Source: Ahaetulla prasina
Taxonomy: Eukaryota > Chordata > Lepidosauria > Squamata > Colubridae
Direction of reading: 5' to 3'
Length of the DNA stretch: 64,000 nucleotides
NCBI RefSeq assembly: GCF_028640845.1
Contig: NC_080548.1
Location: 20,351,821 to 20,415,820, forward strand
Shown here: piece after piece, positions 22,501-28,402 of the stretch
How positions within the stretch are numbered: position 1 is the first letter of the stretch
Layout: the number at the start of each line of letters is the position of its first letter
Program-made: the position numbers and the translations under genes
Notes under the pieces: model-generated
Told to the model about the DNA's origin: nothing
What the model saw: only the letters and a program-made list of their open reading frames with translations
Database searches by the model: none

Positions 22501-23179
22501 TGAAAAATTTATTTTATTTATTTTTATTTATTTAATTTTGTCATAACAATATACACAAGCATAACACAAAAGATTATATAATATATAAAGATATATATGA
22601 GGAGAAACAAGGAAGTATAAGCATATATATATATATATATATATAGGAAAAGAAACAATAGGACAGGAACGGTAGGCACGTTTGTGCTCTTATGCCCCCC
22701 CCTTAGAGTCCTCTTAGGAATGGGGTGAGGTCAACAGTGGATAGATTTTGAATAAAGCTTTTGGGGTTATGAGAAGAGACCACAGAGTCAGGTAATGCAT
22801 TCCAAGCACAGATAATTCTGTTACAGAAATTGTGTTTTCTGCAATCCAAACTGGAGCAGTTGACATTAAGTTTAAATCTGTTGGTAGCTGTTGTGTTATT
22901 GTAGTTGAAACTGAAGTAGTCATTGGTAGGAAGGACATTACAACGGATGATTCTATGAGCTAAACCCAGATGGTTGGATATGACGAGCAGGAATTTTTTA
23001 AACTGAATGTTTGATATTCCTCTATATTTCTTTCCTCCAGGCCTAATGAAAGCCGCCAAGAGCTGACTAGCCCCTGGACTGCTGTCTGGGTGAAGATTTC
23101 ATCCAGCTGGGTTGGGCTTCTCCTATATCTCTGGACTCTGATTGCCCCACTCGCACTTCCAGACCGTGACTTCAGCTGA
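584..23179 (+). CDS. SERINC2: Serine incorporator 2 (SERINC2), 3' eight exons, 5' end outside window
   Basis: Spliced CDS: join(584-765, 3926-4005, 5409-5546, 7240-7409, 9288-9378, 10215-10359, 13978-14190, 23041-23179), 1158 nt, 385 codons plus stop, open throughout. SERINC proteins are multi-pass membrane proteins (about ten transmembrane helices) once proposed to carry serine into phosphatidylserine and sphingolipid synthesis; later work links relatives to lipid scrambling and virion restriction, less so SERINC2. Family hallmarks seen: [62 protein letters not shown], a [14 protein letters not shown] block, [49 protein letters not shown] and a DRDFS C-terminus. [24 protein letters not shown] and [12 protein letters not shown] favour SERINC2 over SERINC1/3/5. 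The family is about 450-470 residues, so about 70 N-terminal residues (two exons) are upstream. No frameshift or stop. Paralogue choice is from recalled sequences. Confidence 0.93.
1857..2345 (+). mobile_element. L2-like LINE, C-terminal ORF2 piece and 3' UTR
   Basis: An 80-codon frame (1884-2126) encodes a non-LTR reverse transcriptase tail with [20 protein letters not shown] and [15 protein letters not shown], then a stop, a T-rich 3' UTR, the CCGCCCTGAGTCCTTCGGGAG ending and an (AAAT)n tail. The family call (L2-like) is from protein style; 5'-truncated. Confidence 0.65.
2590..3179. mobile_element. Tc1/mariner-like MITE with TA target duplication
   Basis: Inverted ends CCGTATTTTTAGGAGTATAA and, reversed, CTGTATTTTTTGAAGTATAA, both continuing GACGCAC, flanked by TA at 2588-2589 and 3180-3181. 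The interior holds about six tandem copies of a 27-bp unit (TCTGAAGCTCTGTTTGGAGG plus T-run). A related end lies at 43670-43883. Confidence 0.7.
2875..3050 (+). repeat. 27-bp minisatellite inside the mariner-like MITE
   Basis: Six or so units, each nine codons long, so two frames stay open and give false repetitive proteins (FSEALFGGF on +; EKKPPNRAS on -). Not a gene. Confidence 0.85.
3926..4005 (+). CDS. SERINC2: SERINC2 exon 2 of 8 in window
   Basis: 80 nt between AACTGCAG and GTAAAA. It completes the split Gly codon and encodes [20 protein letters not shown] followed by DGTFTS, a conserved helix and the loop typical of all SERINCs. It ends one base into the next codon. Confidence 0.92.
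4105..4745 (-). mobile_element. Snake1-type CR1 LINE 3' end with very long pentanucleotide tail
   Basis: On the minus strand: CTCTGAGAGCC-type tail, ACACTTGGCTATTATTG, then about 520 bp of tandem ATTCT variants. Near the LINE end (4384-4636) units are AATAC/AAATACAAGAC; further out (4108-4383) they are AATAG with interspersed GAATGAATTTAG. The tail was copied in and has since diverged by position. Confidence 0.85.
4795..4885 (-). mobile_element. Possible LINE/SINE 3' end, antisense
   Basis: TTAAATTTATTTAATGCCTG followed by CTAGGCAGCTTACAATAAT resembles a reversed 'gtaagctgcct...aaataaa' tail. Diverged; low certainty. Confidence 0.3.
5409..5546 (+). CDS. SERINC2: SERINC2 exon 3 of 8 in window
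   Basis: 138 nt after ATGAAG. It encodes [20 protein letters not shown] then [20 protein letters not shown] and [14 protein letters not shown] is a near-invariant SERINC motif. The donor is GTCTGT, a weak match to consensus, but the phase joins correctly to the next exon. A hAT-like element starts about 125 bp downstream. Confidence 0.92.
5671..5950. mobile_element. hAT-like MITE, family A (two 41-bp-type units)
   Basis: Begins CAGAGGTGGGTTTCAGCAGG and ends in GTTTGAAACCCACCATTG, near-inverted. The interior has AACCGGTAG motifs and two copies of the 'GGGGA...GGAGATTTTGCAGTATCC' unit greatly amplified in the copy at 39661. No target duplication is still visible. Confidence 0.65.
5982..6240. 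mobile_element. MITE, 'tagtcctcgacttgtgacc' family
   Basis: ATAGTCCTCGACTTGTGACC, then the characteristic chain of AAGTGAGACGTTTGTTGAG, CCATTTTATGACCTTCC and AAGTTAGTCAA segments, also seen in the copy interrupted at 2590. Confidence 0.5.
6295..6527. mobile_element. Mariner-like MITE (GTGTTTCCCTGAAAATAA ends)
   Basis: Left end CTGTGTTTCCCTGAAAATAA and right end TTATTTTTGGGGAAACACAG are inverted, with TA on both sides. The interior repeats GGGCTTATTTT. Second copy at 11076-11386. Confidence 0.65.
6610..6845 (-). mobile_element. tRNA-derived SINE, antisense
   Basis: The minus strand starts GAGCCATGGTGGCGCAGTGG, a tRNA-like A box, with GAATCTCACTGGCTGAAGGC after a GTTCGAATC B box, then GACTCAGCCTTCCATCC and a CAGATTGTTGGGGGCC body. 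The head differs from the copy at 36219 but the body is shared. Confidence 0.65.
7240..7409 (+). CDS. SERINC2: SERINC2 exon 4 of 8 in window
   Basis: 170 nt after TTCCATAG; strong donor GTAAGT at 7410. Encodes [20 protein letters not shown], then [20 protein letters not shown] and [17 protein letters not shown]: two membrane helices around the conserved YYT-DGC loop. Ends in phase 0. A 361-bp hAT-like element begins at 7420, just beyond the donor, and its target duplication includes donor bases. Confidence 0.93.
7420..7780. mobile_element. hAT-like MITE, family C, next to a SERINC2 splice donor
   Basis: CAGGGGTGGGGCTTCTGGGG to TTTTTGAAGCCCACCCCGG, flanked by 8-bp duplications AAGTACTT (7412-7419) and AAGTAATT (7781-7788). 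The left duplication includes AAGT of the donor GTAAGT (7410-7415), so insertion occurred at the exon edge without removing the donor. Relatives: 24545, 47088, 54991. Confidence 0.8.
8118..9014. mobile_element. hAT-like element, family E, interrupted by a CR1
   Basis: CAGGGGTGTGAAACTCAAGG ... ACTGAGTTTGACACCCCTG, with a perfect 8-bp duplication AACTAGAG at 8110-8117 and 9015-9022. The CR1 piece 8441-8989 lies inside, flanked by AATGAA at 8435-8440 and 8990-8995. Without it the element is about 350 bp. Confidence 0.82.
8441..8989 (+). mobile_element. CR1 LINE 3' end with intact C-terminal reading frame
   Basis: A frame at 8542-8910 (122 codons) encodes the reverse transcriptase C-terminus: [53 protein letters not shown] and [19 protein letters not shown], then stop and the CR1 3' end (CCAAGGTCCCTTCCAACTC) with a short (TGTTA)n tail. 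Inserted in the hAT element with AATGAA on both sides. 5'-truncated, so not active. Confidence 0.85.
9038..9162. mobile_element. hAT-like MITE, family E, short copy
   Basis: CAGGGGTGTCAAACTCGCGT to GTGAGTTTGACATCCCTG with duplications ATCTAGAG (9030-9037) and ATTTAGAG (9163-9170). It lies 23 bp from the previous element's end, at a similar CTAGAG target. Confidence 0.75.
9288..9378 (+). CDS. SERINC2: SERINC2 exon 5 of 8 in window
   Basis: 91 nt after TCTCTACAG; donor GTAAGC. Encodes [20 protein letters not shown] then [10 protein letters not shown]. The QPxSGLLQ(A/S)S block is one of the most conserved family segments. Confidence 0.93.
9490..9724. mobile_element. hAT-like MITE family A, left end lost
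   Basis: Holds GTGGGTGTGGCTTGGTGGG, one unit of the 41-bp repeat (AAGGATACTGTAAAATCC), CTACCGGTTCTCCGAACTAC and the terminal CTGAAACCCACCTCTG. It is the reverse orientation of the copy at 5671. Confidence 0.6.
9735..9913. mobile_element. hAT-like family E, right part only
   Basis: Runs from GTGCTCTGCCAGTGAAAACT to CCTTGAGTTTGACACCCCTG, then CTCTAAGA. Its left portion is missing, abutting the previous element. Confidence 0.6.
10215..10359 (+). CDS. SERINC2: SERINC2 exon 6 of 8 in window
   Basis: 145 nt after CCCCCTAG; donor GTGAGA. Encodes [20 protein letters not shown], a variable luminal loop with an N-S-T glycosylation sequon, then [20 protein letters not shown] and FVFCTLFI. The [20 protein letters not shown] block is specific to SERINC2 as I recall it. 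Confidence 0.93.
10660..11010 (-). mobile_element. Possible Rex1/RTE-like LINE 3' end, antisense
   Basis: Contains TACATTAAAATGAAATTTCA and TGTCACTTTAAATGTACAC, reminiscent of the AATGAAATTTCATTG...GTGACAATAAA end of fish and reptile Rex-type LINEs. Weak call; nothing coding is recognised. Confidence 0.3.
11076..11386. mobile_element. Mariner-like MITE, expanded copy
   Basis: CCATGTTTTCCAAAAACAAG to TTTTTGGAGAAACACGG with TA both sides. The right part repeats AGGGCTTATTTTCGGG-type units four to five times; the middle has an unrelated GC-rich piece (AATGGCGGGGACCTGCTGCG). Confidence 0.65.
11608..11870 (-). mobile_element. CR1 LINE 3' end, antisense
   Basis: The minus strand encodes [20 protein letters not shown] and [20 protein letters not shown], then the CR1 3' end. 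Homologous to 8441-8989. Confidence 0.8.
12259..12693. mobile_element. hAT-like MITE, family F
   Basis: Starts CCGTAATGGTGAACCTATAG and ends AAAAAGGTTTGCCATCACTG, flanked by CCCTAGTA (12251) and CCCTAATA (12694). The interior has CACACACGTG-rich DNA that gives several false overlapping frames. A second copy begins at 63948. Confidence 0.75.
12779..12913. mobile_element. Palindromic hAT-like MITE, family D
   Basis: CAGGGGTCTCCAACCTTGGC ... GCCAAGGTTGGAGACCCCTG: nearly the whole 135 bp is self-complementary around GCTTTGCTCGCTGAGGAGC. Flanks ATCTAGAC and GTCTAGAA. Seven copies in the window. Confidence 0.82.
13195..13815 (-). mobile_element. Snake1-type CR1 LINE 3' end with (AATAG)n tail
   Basis: The minus strand runs from CCTGCCTTCCATTGAGGACC through AACTGTTTCAACTCCTACCC and CTCTGAGAGCATATG-type sequence to TCACAATTGGCCAATAAAAA and an ATTCT/ATTCCT array (13195-13283). 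3' end only. Confidence 0.88.
13978..14190 (+). CDS. SERINC2: SERINC2 exon 7 of 8 in window
   Basis: 213 nt after GATTCTAG; donor GTGTGT. Encodes [20 protein letters not shown], the acidic cytoplasmic loop with [20 protein letters not shown], then [20 protein letters not shown] and WY. RSS(D/N)xxQVN and DNExDGVxYxYxFFH are family signatures. Confidence 0.93.
14583..14701. mobile_element. Palindromic hAT-like MITE, family D, right end shortened
   Basis: CAGGGGTCCCCAATCTTCGC start, palindromic AACTCCCAGAAT/ATTCTGGGAGTT core, but the right terminal repeat is lost at TTGCTG. ACGTAGAA is still perfectly duplicated at 14575-14582 and 14702-14709. Confidence 0.75.
14738..14897. mobile_element. Short hAT-like MITE, family G
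   Basis: CAGTGGTGGGTTGCTACCGG to GGATTTGGAACCCGCCCCTG with a perfect duplication GTGTATAT (14730-14737, 14898-14905). Similar short copies with ACCGGTTCG near each end at 20858 and 29078. Confidence 0.75.
15083..15605 (-). mobile_element. Snake1-type CR1 LINE 3' end with (AATAG)n tail
   Basis: Antisense copy: pure AATAG array 15083-15145, then GCCAAGTGTGATTGGACACA, GGTGCATATGCTCTCAGTGT and the conserved 3' UTR up to CAGCCCTCTTTTTGACTCG. Confidence 0.88.
15606..16680. other. Intronic DNA with simple repeats
   Basis: No gene or known element recognised. Holds a (GT)n run at 16242-16281 and (GGCA)n at 16565-16591. A 224-codon minus-strand frame here is produced by low-complexity DNA and shows no domain. 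Confidence 0.5.
17312..17400. mobile_element. MITE fragment, 'tagtcctcaagttatgacc' family
   Basis: GGTAGTCCTCAAGTTATGAC, CATTTGTTCAGTGACCATTC, AAAGTTACGATG: the left end only. Confidence 0.45.
17480..17895 (-). mobile_element. CR1 LINE 3' end, antisense
   Basis: TAGAAGGGACCTTGTAGGTC, CCAACCCCTGCTCAAGCAGG, then diverged coding sequence ([19 protein letters not shown]) and CATATGTTTTAGCTTCCAGG. Frame broken by several changes. Confidence 0.78.
18517..19262 (-). mobile_element. Snake1-type CR1 LINE 3' end with double microsatellite tail
   Basis: Antisense CR1 3' UTR from about 18622 to 19262. The tail is (AATAG)n at 18582-18621 followed distally by (CCTAG)n at 18517-18581. An apparent 65-codon frame at 19076-19273 is antisense LINE sequence, not a SERINC2 exon. 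Confidence 0.85.
19390..19915 (-). mobile_element. Non-LTR LINE, C-terminal ORF2 fragment and 3' UTR, antisense
   Basis: The minus frame 19611-19904 encodes [60 protein letters not shown] and FSQKL, typical of LINE ORF2 ends. The 3' UTR holds (AT)n at 19529-19567 and ends TATGACAAAATTAAATAAAT reversed. Same family at 22500 and 55770. Confidence 0.75.
20057..20580. mobile_element. hAT element resembling OposCharlie-type families
   Basis: CAGTGGTAGTCAACCTGGTC to AAAAAGGTTGACTACCCCTG, with GCCTAGTT (20049) and GCCTACTT (20581) as 8-bp duplications. The subterminal ACTAGTGGGCGTTCCAGCTT and GGGCGGTAGGTATA match my memory of OposCharlie-type hATs known for horizontal transfer. 524 bp, no transposase frame. 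Confidence 0.65.
20690..20850 (-). mobile_element. Diverged Penelope-like terminal repeat piece
   Basis: GGTGCTTTTTCAAGGGGCAA, CTGGACTTTCTTGGG, a poly-T run and AACTAAGAAGCTTCT match the repeat at 31012-31140, much decayed. Confidence 0.4.
20858..21037. mobile_element. Short hAT-like MITE, family G
   Basis: CAGAGGTGAGATTCAGCTGG to AAGTGAATCCCACCTCTG, with GCGAACCGGTAG near both ends. Flanks ACATAAAT and CATAAAGT are only offset-similar. Confidence 0.6.
21115..21671 (-). mobile_element. 5'-truncated L1 insertion, antisense
   Basis: Poly-T rich left end, then AT-rich sequence with TAATAATACTTGTTGAATTT. Flanked by about 23-bp direct repeats TTCAGTTGATTAATTTTTGG (21092) and TTCAGTTGATTAATTTGTTG (21672), the target duplication of an L1-type insertion. 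Confidence 0.7.
22500..22985 (-). mobile_element. LINE C-terminal fragment, antisense (same family as 19390)
   Basis: Minus strand encodes [40 protein letters not shown] and [20 protein letters not shown]. 3' UTR includes (AT)n at 22626-22645. It ends only about 55 bp before the last SERINC2 exon. Confidence 0.75.
23041..23179 (+). CDS. SERINC2: SERINC2 terminal coding exon and stop
   Basis: After polypyrimidine TTTCTTTCCTCCAG. Encodes [40 protein letters not shown] and PDRDFS, then TGA. The last helix and the DRDFS end match the family C-terminus. The preceding intron is about 8.85 kb, the longest here. Confidence 0.93.
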
Positions 23180-23653
23180 AAACTTTCAAAGAGTGCCAAC
23201 TTCCCAAGGGAAAAAAGTTACACAGTGCCATGAGAAAAAAGCAGGCGGGATCAATACTTATGGTTTGAATGTTAGGTATGGGCTCTCAAGCTTATGAAGG
23301 CAGAAGTGACCGATCCTCCCCTTTCCTCTGTTTAACATTCAGACAAATCTACCACGTTTTGTGCCTTTGCTTCTTAAAAAAATTCTTTAAAAACCAGTTA
23401 AGCTGGCTTAAACCATTTATAGTGTGCAAGACTAGACACACATTTCTGGTGGAGGATGTGTGCACAACTTCTCCCCCCCCCCTTACGCTAATGGCCTTCC
23501 AAGTATATTGTAAAATGCCTGAGTAACTTACATGGTGCTGCTCAACTTTTTTTTTTTTAATGATATTTGGCATAGGAATAACTATGTGTTCCTTTTTAAA
23601 TTGTGGTTTAAAGGAATTTTTCACCACTTTGCCTTGTTACATGAAGCCTTTTA

Positions 23654-23659
23654 AATAAA
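23654..23659 (+). terminator. Polyadenylation signal AATAAA (proximal)
   Basis: AATAAA about 475 nt after the SERINC2 stop, with T-rich sequence just downstream. Confidence 0.5.
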
Positions 23660-23697
23660 CTCTCAGTTATTTTTTATATGGAACTTGGTGGTAATGA

Positions 23698-23703
23698 AAT
23701 AAA
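23698..23703 (+). terminator. Polyadenylation signal AATAAA (distal)
   Basis: Second AATAAA, 44 nt past the first, followed within 20 nt by a TTGTATT stretch and then GT-rich sequence (GGTGGATG). Either signal could be used. Confidence 0.5.
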
Positions 23704-23720
23704 AACCATTGTATTAGGTG

Positions 23721-24544
23721 GATGAATGTTAAGTATAGAAACAGACTGTCATCATAGTGCCTGGGTAAGCTTGGTTTAGGGCAGCCTTCTGGAAGTCTTA
23801 ATTTTAAAGTAGTGTTCTGTACCAACCCAGTCAATTATAGTTTACTTAGTAAACCATGGCTATTATATCATGGTGTAGCACATTCTAGGAAACGTGTCTC
23901 ATTCTGGCATTTAGAGACGCGTAAGAAATGATTGTGGGAAGACATTCCATAAATGGTAGGATTGATTGAATGCAGTAGAAAAATAACATCAATAACCTAG
24001 AATAGTTTAGGCTACGTCTCTCTTTGTGAGACCCCGGTTGTGATTGATCACAATGACAAACAAGTGTCATTTCCCAGCTAACAAATTTTATGCAAAACTT
24101 TCCAACTAACAAATTTTATTCAGAAGCATAAGCTTTCGTGAACCGAGCTCGTATCTTTGAATAAAGGGTCTACATTACAAAAGATGCTACTGGATCCTTC
24201 TGAATTTTTGCTACCATCGATTAACACTGTTCTTCTTCTACAAAGTTTGCAGTTGTGATTAAAAAGTAGCGTGGAGCTCTGCTGACGCATGTCTAGCAAA
24301 ACCTTGCTTTCTTTTTTTGTAGCATCCAACAGAGGGCAACACTTTTGGGATCTTGTTTATACAGTAGAAGAAGTAGAACATTGTATTTACCCTTTTTGCT
24401 AAGATTGCTGCTGTTTTGAAATTTGTCCTGCGTTTTGTTCCCTTTTCTCATTTTACGGACAAGCAGTGGGTTTCCTCTTCTTAGGAAGAAGAATATTTTG
24501 GTAAGATACTTTGGGATGGTACATGGAGTTACATGGAGTTAAGC
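23721..24544. other. Intergenic DNA, no feature recognised
   Basis: Moderately A/T-rich DNA after SERINC2 with no recognised repeat, RNA gene or coding frame. Confidence 0.5.
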
Positions 24545-25499
24545 CATGGGTAGGCTGCTGGGGGTTTTCAGGGGTTCGGGAGAACCTCTAGCTAAGATTC
24601 TGTCCAGTTTGGAGAACCCCCAAATCCCACTCCTGGCTGGCCCCACCCACCCCTCCCCTCCCAGGAGTCTCCACACGACCCATTTTGTATGCAGGTAAGT
24701 GCAGGTTGCAGAGGCTTGAGGAGGGTGAAAAACGAGTCTACCAGAAGTTTGGGAAATCCAGAAATAGGCCTGTTTCCAGCCTCCAGAGGGCCTCCGGAGC
24801 CTGGGGAGGCCATTTTCACCCTTCTGGAGGCTTGAGGAAAGCCTCTGGAGCAGTGGTTCTCAACCTTTATAGTGCTGCGACCCCTTTAATACAATTCCCC
24901 ATGATGTGGCGACCCCTTTAATACAATTCCCCACGATGTGGCGACCCCCAACCATAAAATTATTTTTGTTTTGAATTTATCACGCCTGAAGCCATATTGG
25001 CTACCGATCTGAACTGCTTGCGATTGCCTTGAGGACGGAGGCATTAACGCGGAGACTCCTCCCCTATTAAGTTTATCGCGCCTGAAGCCAGATTAGGCTA
25101 GCGATTGGGAGTGATTGCAGCTGGTTTGAAAGGGAGACATCAGAGCAAAGATTTCTCTCTTTTTTAATTCATCGCGCCTGAAGCCGAATTCGGCTAGTGA
25201 TTTGAAGAGCCTGCAGCTGGCTTGTGGAGTCAACCATTGGAGCGCGATTCTTCGACTCGCAAGTATACTTCCCATATTTCCGATGGTCTTAGGCGACCCC
25301 TGGCAAATCGTCATTCGACCCCCAATGGGGTCCCGACCCACAGGTTGAGAACCGCTGCTCTAGAACCCGGGGAGGGAAAAAATACCCCACCCCACTGCTG
25401 TGGTGCAGGAGACCAACTAGGCCATGCCCATCATAGCCATACCCACCCAGCAACCAGGCAGAGAACCCCTTGCTAAAATTTTTGAAGCCCACCCCTCTG
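24545..25499. mobile_element. hAT-like MITE family C, interrupted by a second hAT element
   Basis: GCTGCTGGGGGTTTTCAGGG with AGAACCTCTAGCTAAGATTC on the left; TGCTAAAATTTTTGAAGCCC on the right. The SPIN-like element 24851-25357 sits inside; without it the host is about 450 bp. Confidence 0.65.
24851..25357. mobile_element. SPIN-like hAT element, non-autonomous
   Basis: CAGTGGTTCTCAACCTTTAT to CACAGGTTGAGAACCGCTG, with subterminal GATGTGGCGACCCC and TTTCCGATGGTCTTAGGCGA, as I recall for SPIN hAT families. Duplications CTCTGGAG and CTCTAGAA. The middle carries three degenerate repeats (about 105 bp) starting ATCGCGCCTGAAGCC (24978, 25075, 25169). Confidence 0.7.
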
Positions 25500-25932
25500 T
25501 GTAAGGTCCAAAGGAGAAAAAAAAACCCCATCTTTTTTCTTCTCAAGAAAACTTGAGGGTAGCAACATAGAAACAGGCAGTGAGAATATTTGCTAATTCA
25601 CTGATAATTGCAATTGCAGCATGATAATTCATTGGAGCTTAATCCCACCATGGCTAGATTCATAGATTGTGCTAAAAAGAAAGCAAGTCACGACTCGGCA
25701 GTGCATTGCCTTGAGTCAGCCAGTGAAAGATCTCTCATGCCAGCAGCCATCATGTGGGGGGGGGGTCATAAAAGTCAAAATGATAACTCCCAATCATGAG
25801 ATCAAAGGACCCATCTCTTTGCGTGTGTATGTGTGTGTATAAAAGAGGGCTTTGATAGAATGGGTGACTACCATTTTGAAAGGTTGACCTCCCTTGCAGA
25901 TGTACCTGCCTTTTCATCCTTTTTAATGCTGA

Positions 25933-26805
25933 TGATGGAAGACATATCCATCTGGTTCAGTTCCAAGCTGGGAGAAAGGCACTGGAGACAAAATGGTGGC
26001 TGGACGCTGATTGGAAAGATGGTTTAATGATGAAGCAGAACCATGTGGGTTCTTGACCACGTGGAGTTGAGAGTGGGGGGTTATTTATACCTTCTCTTGG
26101 GCTGTGTACTTGAGCTTCCTGTTCCTGTGCAAGAACATGTATTCTATTGGCTGTTGTCAGACTCCCATGGGGCCATGTACAAATCCCAGGTGTTTGTCTG
26201 AGCTACAGTTTTTTTTTTATTTATTTACATTTATATCCCGCCCTTTTCCGAAGACTCAGGGCGGCTTACAGTGTATAAGGCAATAGTCTCATTCTATTTG
26301 TATATTTACAAAGTCAACTTATTGCGCCCCCAACAATCTGGGTCCTCATTTTGCCTATCTTATAAAGGATGGAAGGCTGAGTCAACCTTGGGCCGGGCTT
26401 GAACCTGCAGTAATTGCAGGCTACTGTGTTCTAATAACAGGCTCCTAACAGCCTGAGCTACCCACGGCCCAGTTTGGTTGAAGTTTGAGGGTGATGTAAT
26501 GAAAGGGGCTTGTGTTCTGAAAGGATGTTGTGTAATTCCTATTGTGGCTGAATGCCTTTGGCCTGAAGGATAATCCCATCATCCTGGAGCTGAAGGTCTT
26601 TTGTTTTGTAAATAGGCTGGCCCAATCTTTCCTAATGGTCACAAAATATCTGCTGGCGCTATTAAGAAAGTGAGGGTTGCTTTAAAAAAAAACCACATTT
26701 CTCCATTTCTCCTTTTGGGAAATATAATATACTGCCTTTTTTTTTAAAAAAAATCCTCAAAATATTTCATTCTTCTAGGAGAGGGGTGGGTGCTGACTTT
26801 CTACA
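25933..26805. mobile_element. Solo-LTR-like repeat, interrupted by a SINE
   Basis: From TGATGGAAGACATATCCATC to GGTGGGTGCTGACTTTCTACA, homologous to 53294-53826. The SINE at 26213-26475 splits it. Contains TATTGGCTGTTGTCAGAC, a CCAAT-box-like motif on the other strand. Confidence 0.5.
26213..26475 (-). mobile_element. tRNA SINE with L2-type tail, antisense (first of three)
   Basis: ATTTATATCCCGCCC, GACTCAGGGCGGCTTACAGT, CAACAATCTGGGTCCTCATT and GCTTGAACCTGCAGTAATTG. Left copy in the tandem duplication. Confidence 0.75.
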
Positions 26806-27965
26806 CTGGTTAAAGAGATATATGCCAGTGGATAACCAAGCTCGGCATACATGGAGCATGAATTCCATAAGTAATCAGTGTTTCAGTAGATTCCTTTGTT
26901 AGCTTGCTTATCCTGAATCTACTACAGGTCTTTTCTTTGAGGACCCCAAATACTGCAGATCACAGCTAGTCCTTGATTTACAACTATTCATACAACAGCA
27001 CTGAAATTTTTTTGTAGCCTTCCCGTGGTCACATGATCAAAATCCAGAGGCTCGGCAACTGCCATGTATGTATTTATTTATTTATTTATTTATTTGCATT
27101 TATATCCCGCCCTTGCCCGGAGACTCAGGGCGGCTTACAGTGTATAAGGCAATAGTCTCATTCTATTTGTATATTTACAAAGTCAACTTATTGCGCCCCC
27201 AACAATCTGGGTCCTCATTTTGCCTATCTTATAAAGGATGGAAGGCTGAGTCAACCTTGGGCCGGGCTTGAACCTGCAGTAATTGCAGGCTACTGTGTTC
27301 TAATAACAGGCTCCTAACAGCCTGAGCTACCCACGGCCCAGTTTGGTTGAAGTTTGAGGGTGATGTAATGAAAGGGGCTTGTGTTCTGAAAGGATGTTGT
27401 GTAATTCCTATTGTGGCTGAATGCCTTTGGCCTGAAGGATAATCCCATCATCCTGGAGCTGAAGGTCTTTTGTTTTGTAAATAGGCTGGCCCAATCTTTC
27501 CTAATGGTCACAAAATATCTGCTGGCGCTATTAAGAAAGTGAGGGTTGCTTTAAAAAAAAACCACATTTCTCCATTTCTCCTTTTGGGAAATATAATATA
27601 CTGCCTTTTTTTTTAAAAAAAATCCTCAAAATATTTCATTCTTCTAGGAGAGGGGTGGGTGCTGACTTTCTACACTGGTTAAAGAGATATATGCCAGTGG
27701 ATAACCAAGCTCGGCATACATGGAGCATGAATTCCATAAATAATCAGTGTTTCAGTAGATTCCTTTGTTAGCTTGCTTATCCTGAATCTACTACAGGTCT
27801 TTTCTTTGAGGACCCCAAATACTGCAGATCACAGCTAGTCCTTGATTTACAACTATTCATACAACAGCACTGAAATTTTTTTGTAGCCTTCCCGTGGTCA
27901 CATGATCAAAATCCAGAGGCTCGGCAACTGCCATGTATGTATTTATTTATTTATTTATTTATTTG
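26227..27965 (+). repeat. Tandem duplication, unit 869 bp
   Basis: 26227-27095 is repeated at 27096-27964, offset exactly 869 bp. The only internal difference I found is G at 26871 versus A at 27740, besides a few bases at the SINE tail. Each unit is a SINE plus about 600 bp. A third SINE copy (27940-28220) ends the array, so unequal exchange between two parallel SINEs explains it. Confidence 0.88.
27075..27345 (-). mobile_element. tRNA SINE, antisense (middle copy)
   Basis: As at 26213; hybrid copy at the duplication junction, with a (TTTA)n tail at 27067-27093. Confidence 0.75.
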
Positions 27966-28222
27966 CATTTATATCCCGCCCTTCCCCGGAGACTCAGGGC
28001 GGCTTACATTGTGTAAGGCAATAGTCTTCATTCTATTTGTATATTTATATACAAAGTCAACTTATTGCCCCCCCAACAATCTGGGTCCTCATTTTACCTA
28101 CCTTATAAAGGATGGAAGGCTGAGTCAACCTTGGGCCTGGTGGGACTAGAACCTGCAGTAATTGCAGGCAGCTGCTGTTAATAACAGACTGCATTAGCAG
28201 CCTGAGCCACAGAGGCCCCTTA
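27940..28222 (-). mobile_element. tRNA SINE, antisense (right copy)
   Basis: Same body but a distinct tRNA-like head, CAGACTGCATTAGCAGCCTG and GGCAGCTGCTGTTAATAAC, closer to the copy at 36219. Inserted in a 'tagtccttgatttac' MITE (left part 27834-27930, right part 28226-28400). Confidence 0.75.
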
Positions 28223-28402
28223 TGAGGGTTGCATTGTCCCAGAGCGATGTGATGACCTTTTGTGGACCTTCTGACAAGCAAAGACCATGGGGAGGCCAGG
28301 TTCACTTAGCAGCCATGCTACCAACTTAACAACTGCAGTGATTCACTGAACAACTGTGGCAATGAAGTTCGTGAGATGGTTCAAAGCTCACTTAACAACA
28401 GC

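Larger units (their letters stand above)
23180..23720 (+). other. SERINC2: SERINC2 3' UTR
   Basis: Sequence after the stop with no recognised repeat until a poly-T run. It includes two AATAAA hexamers, after which transcript ends are expected. The exact end cannot be set from sequence. Confidence 0.6.

Noticed and set aside
26213..28222. CRISPR-like or other prokaryotic repeat array
   Set aside because: Three repeats are SINE copies in a vertebrate genome, with 600-bp repeated spacers.
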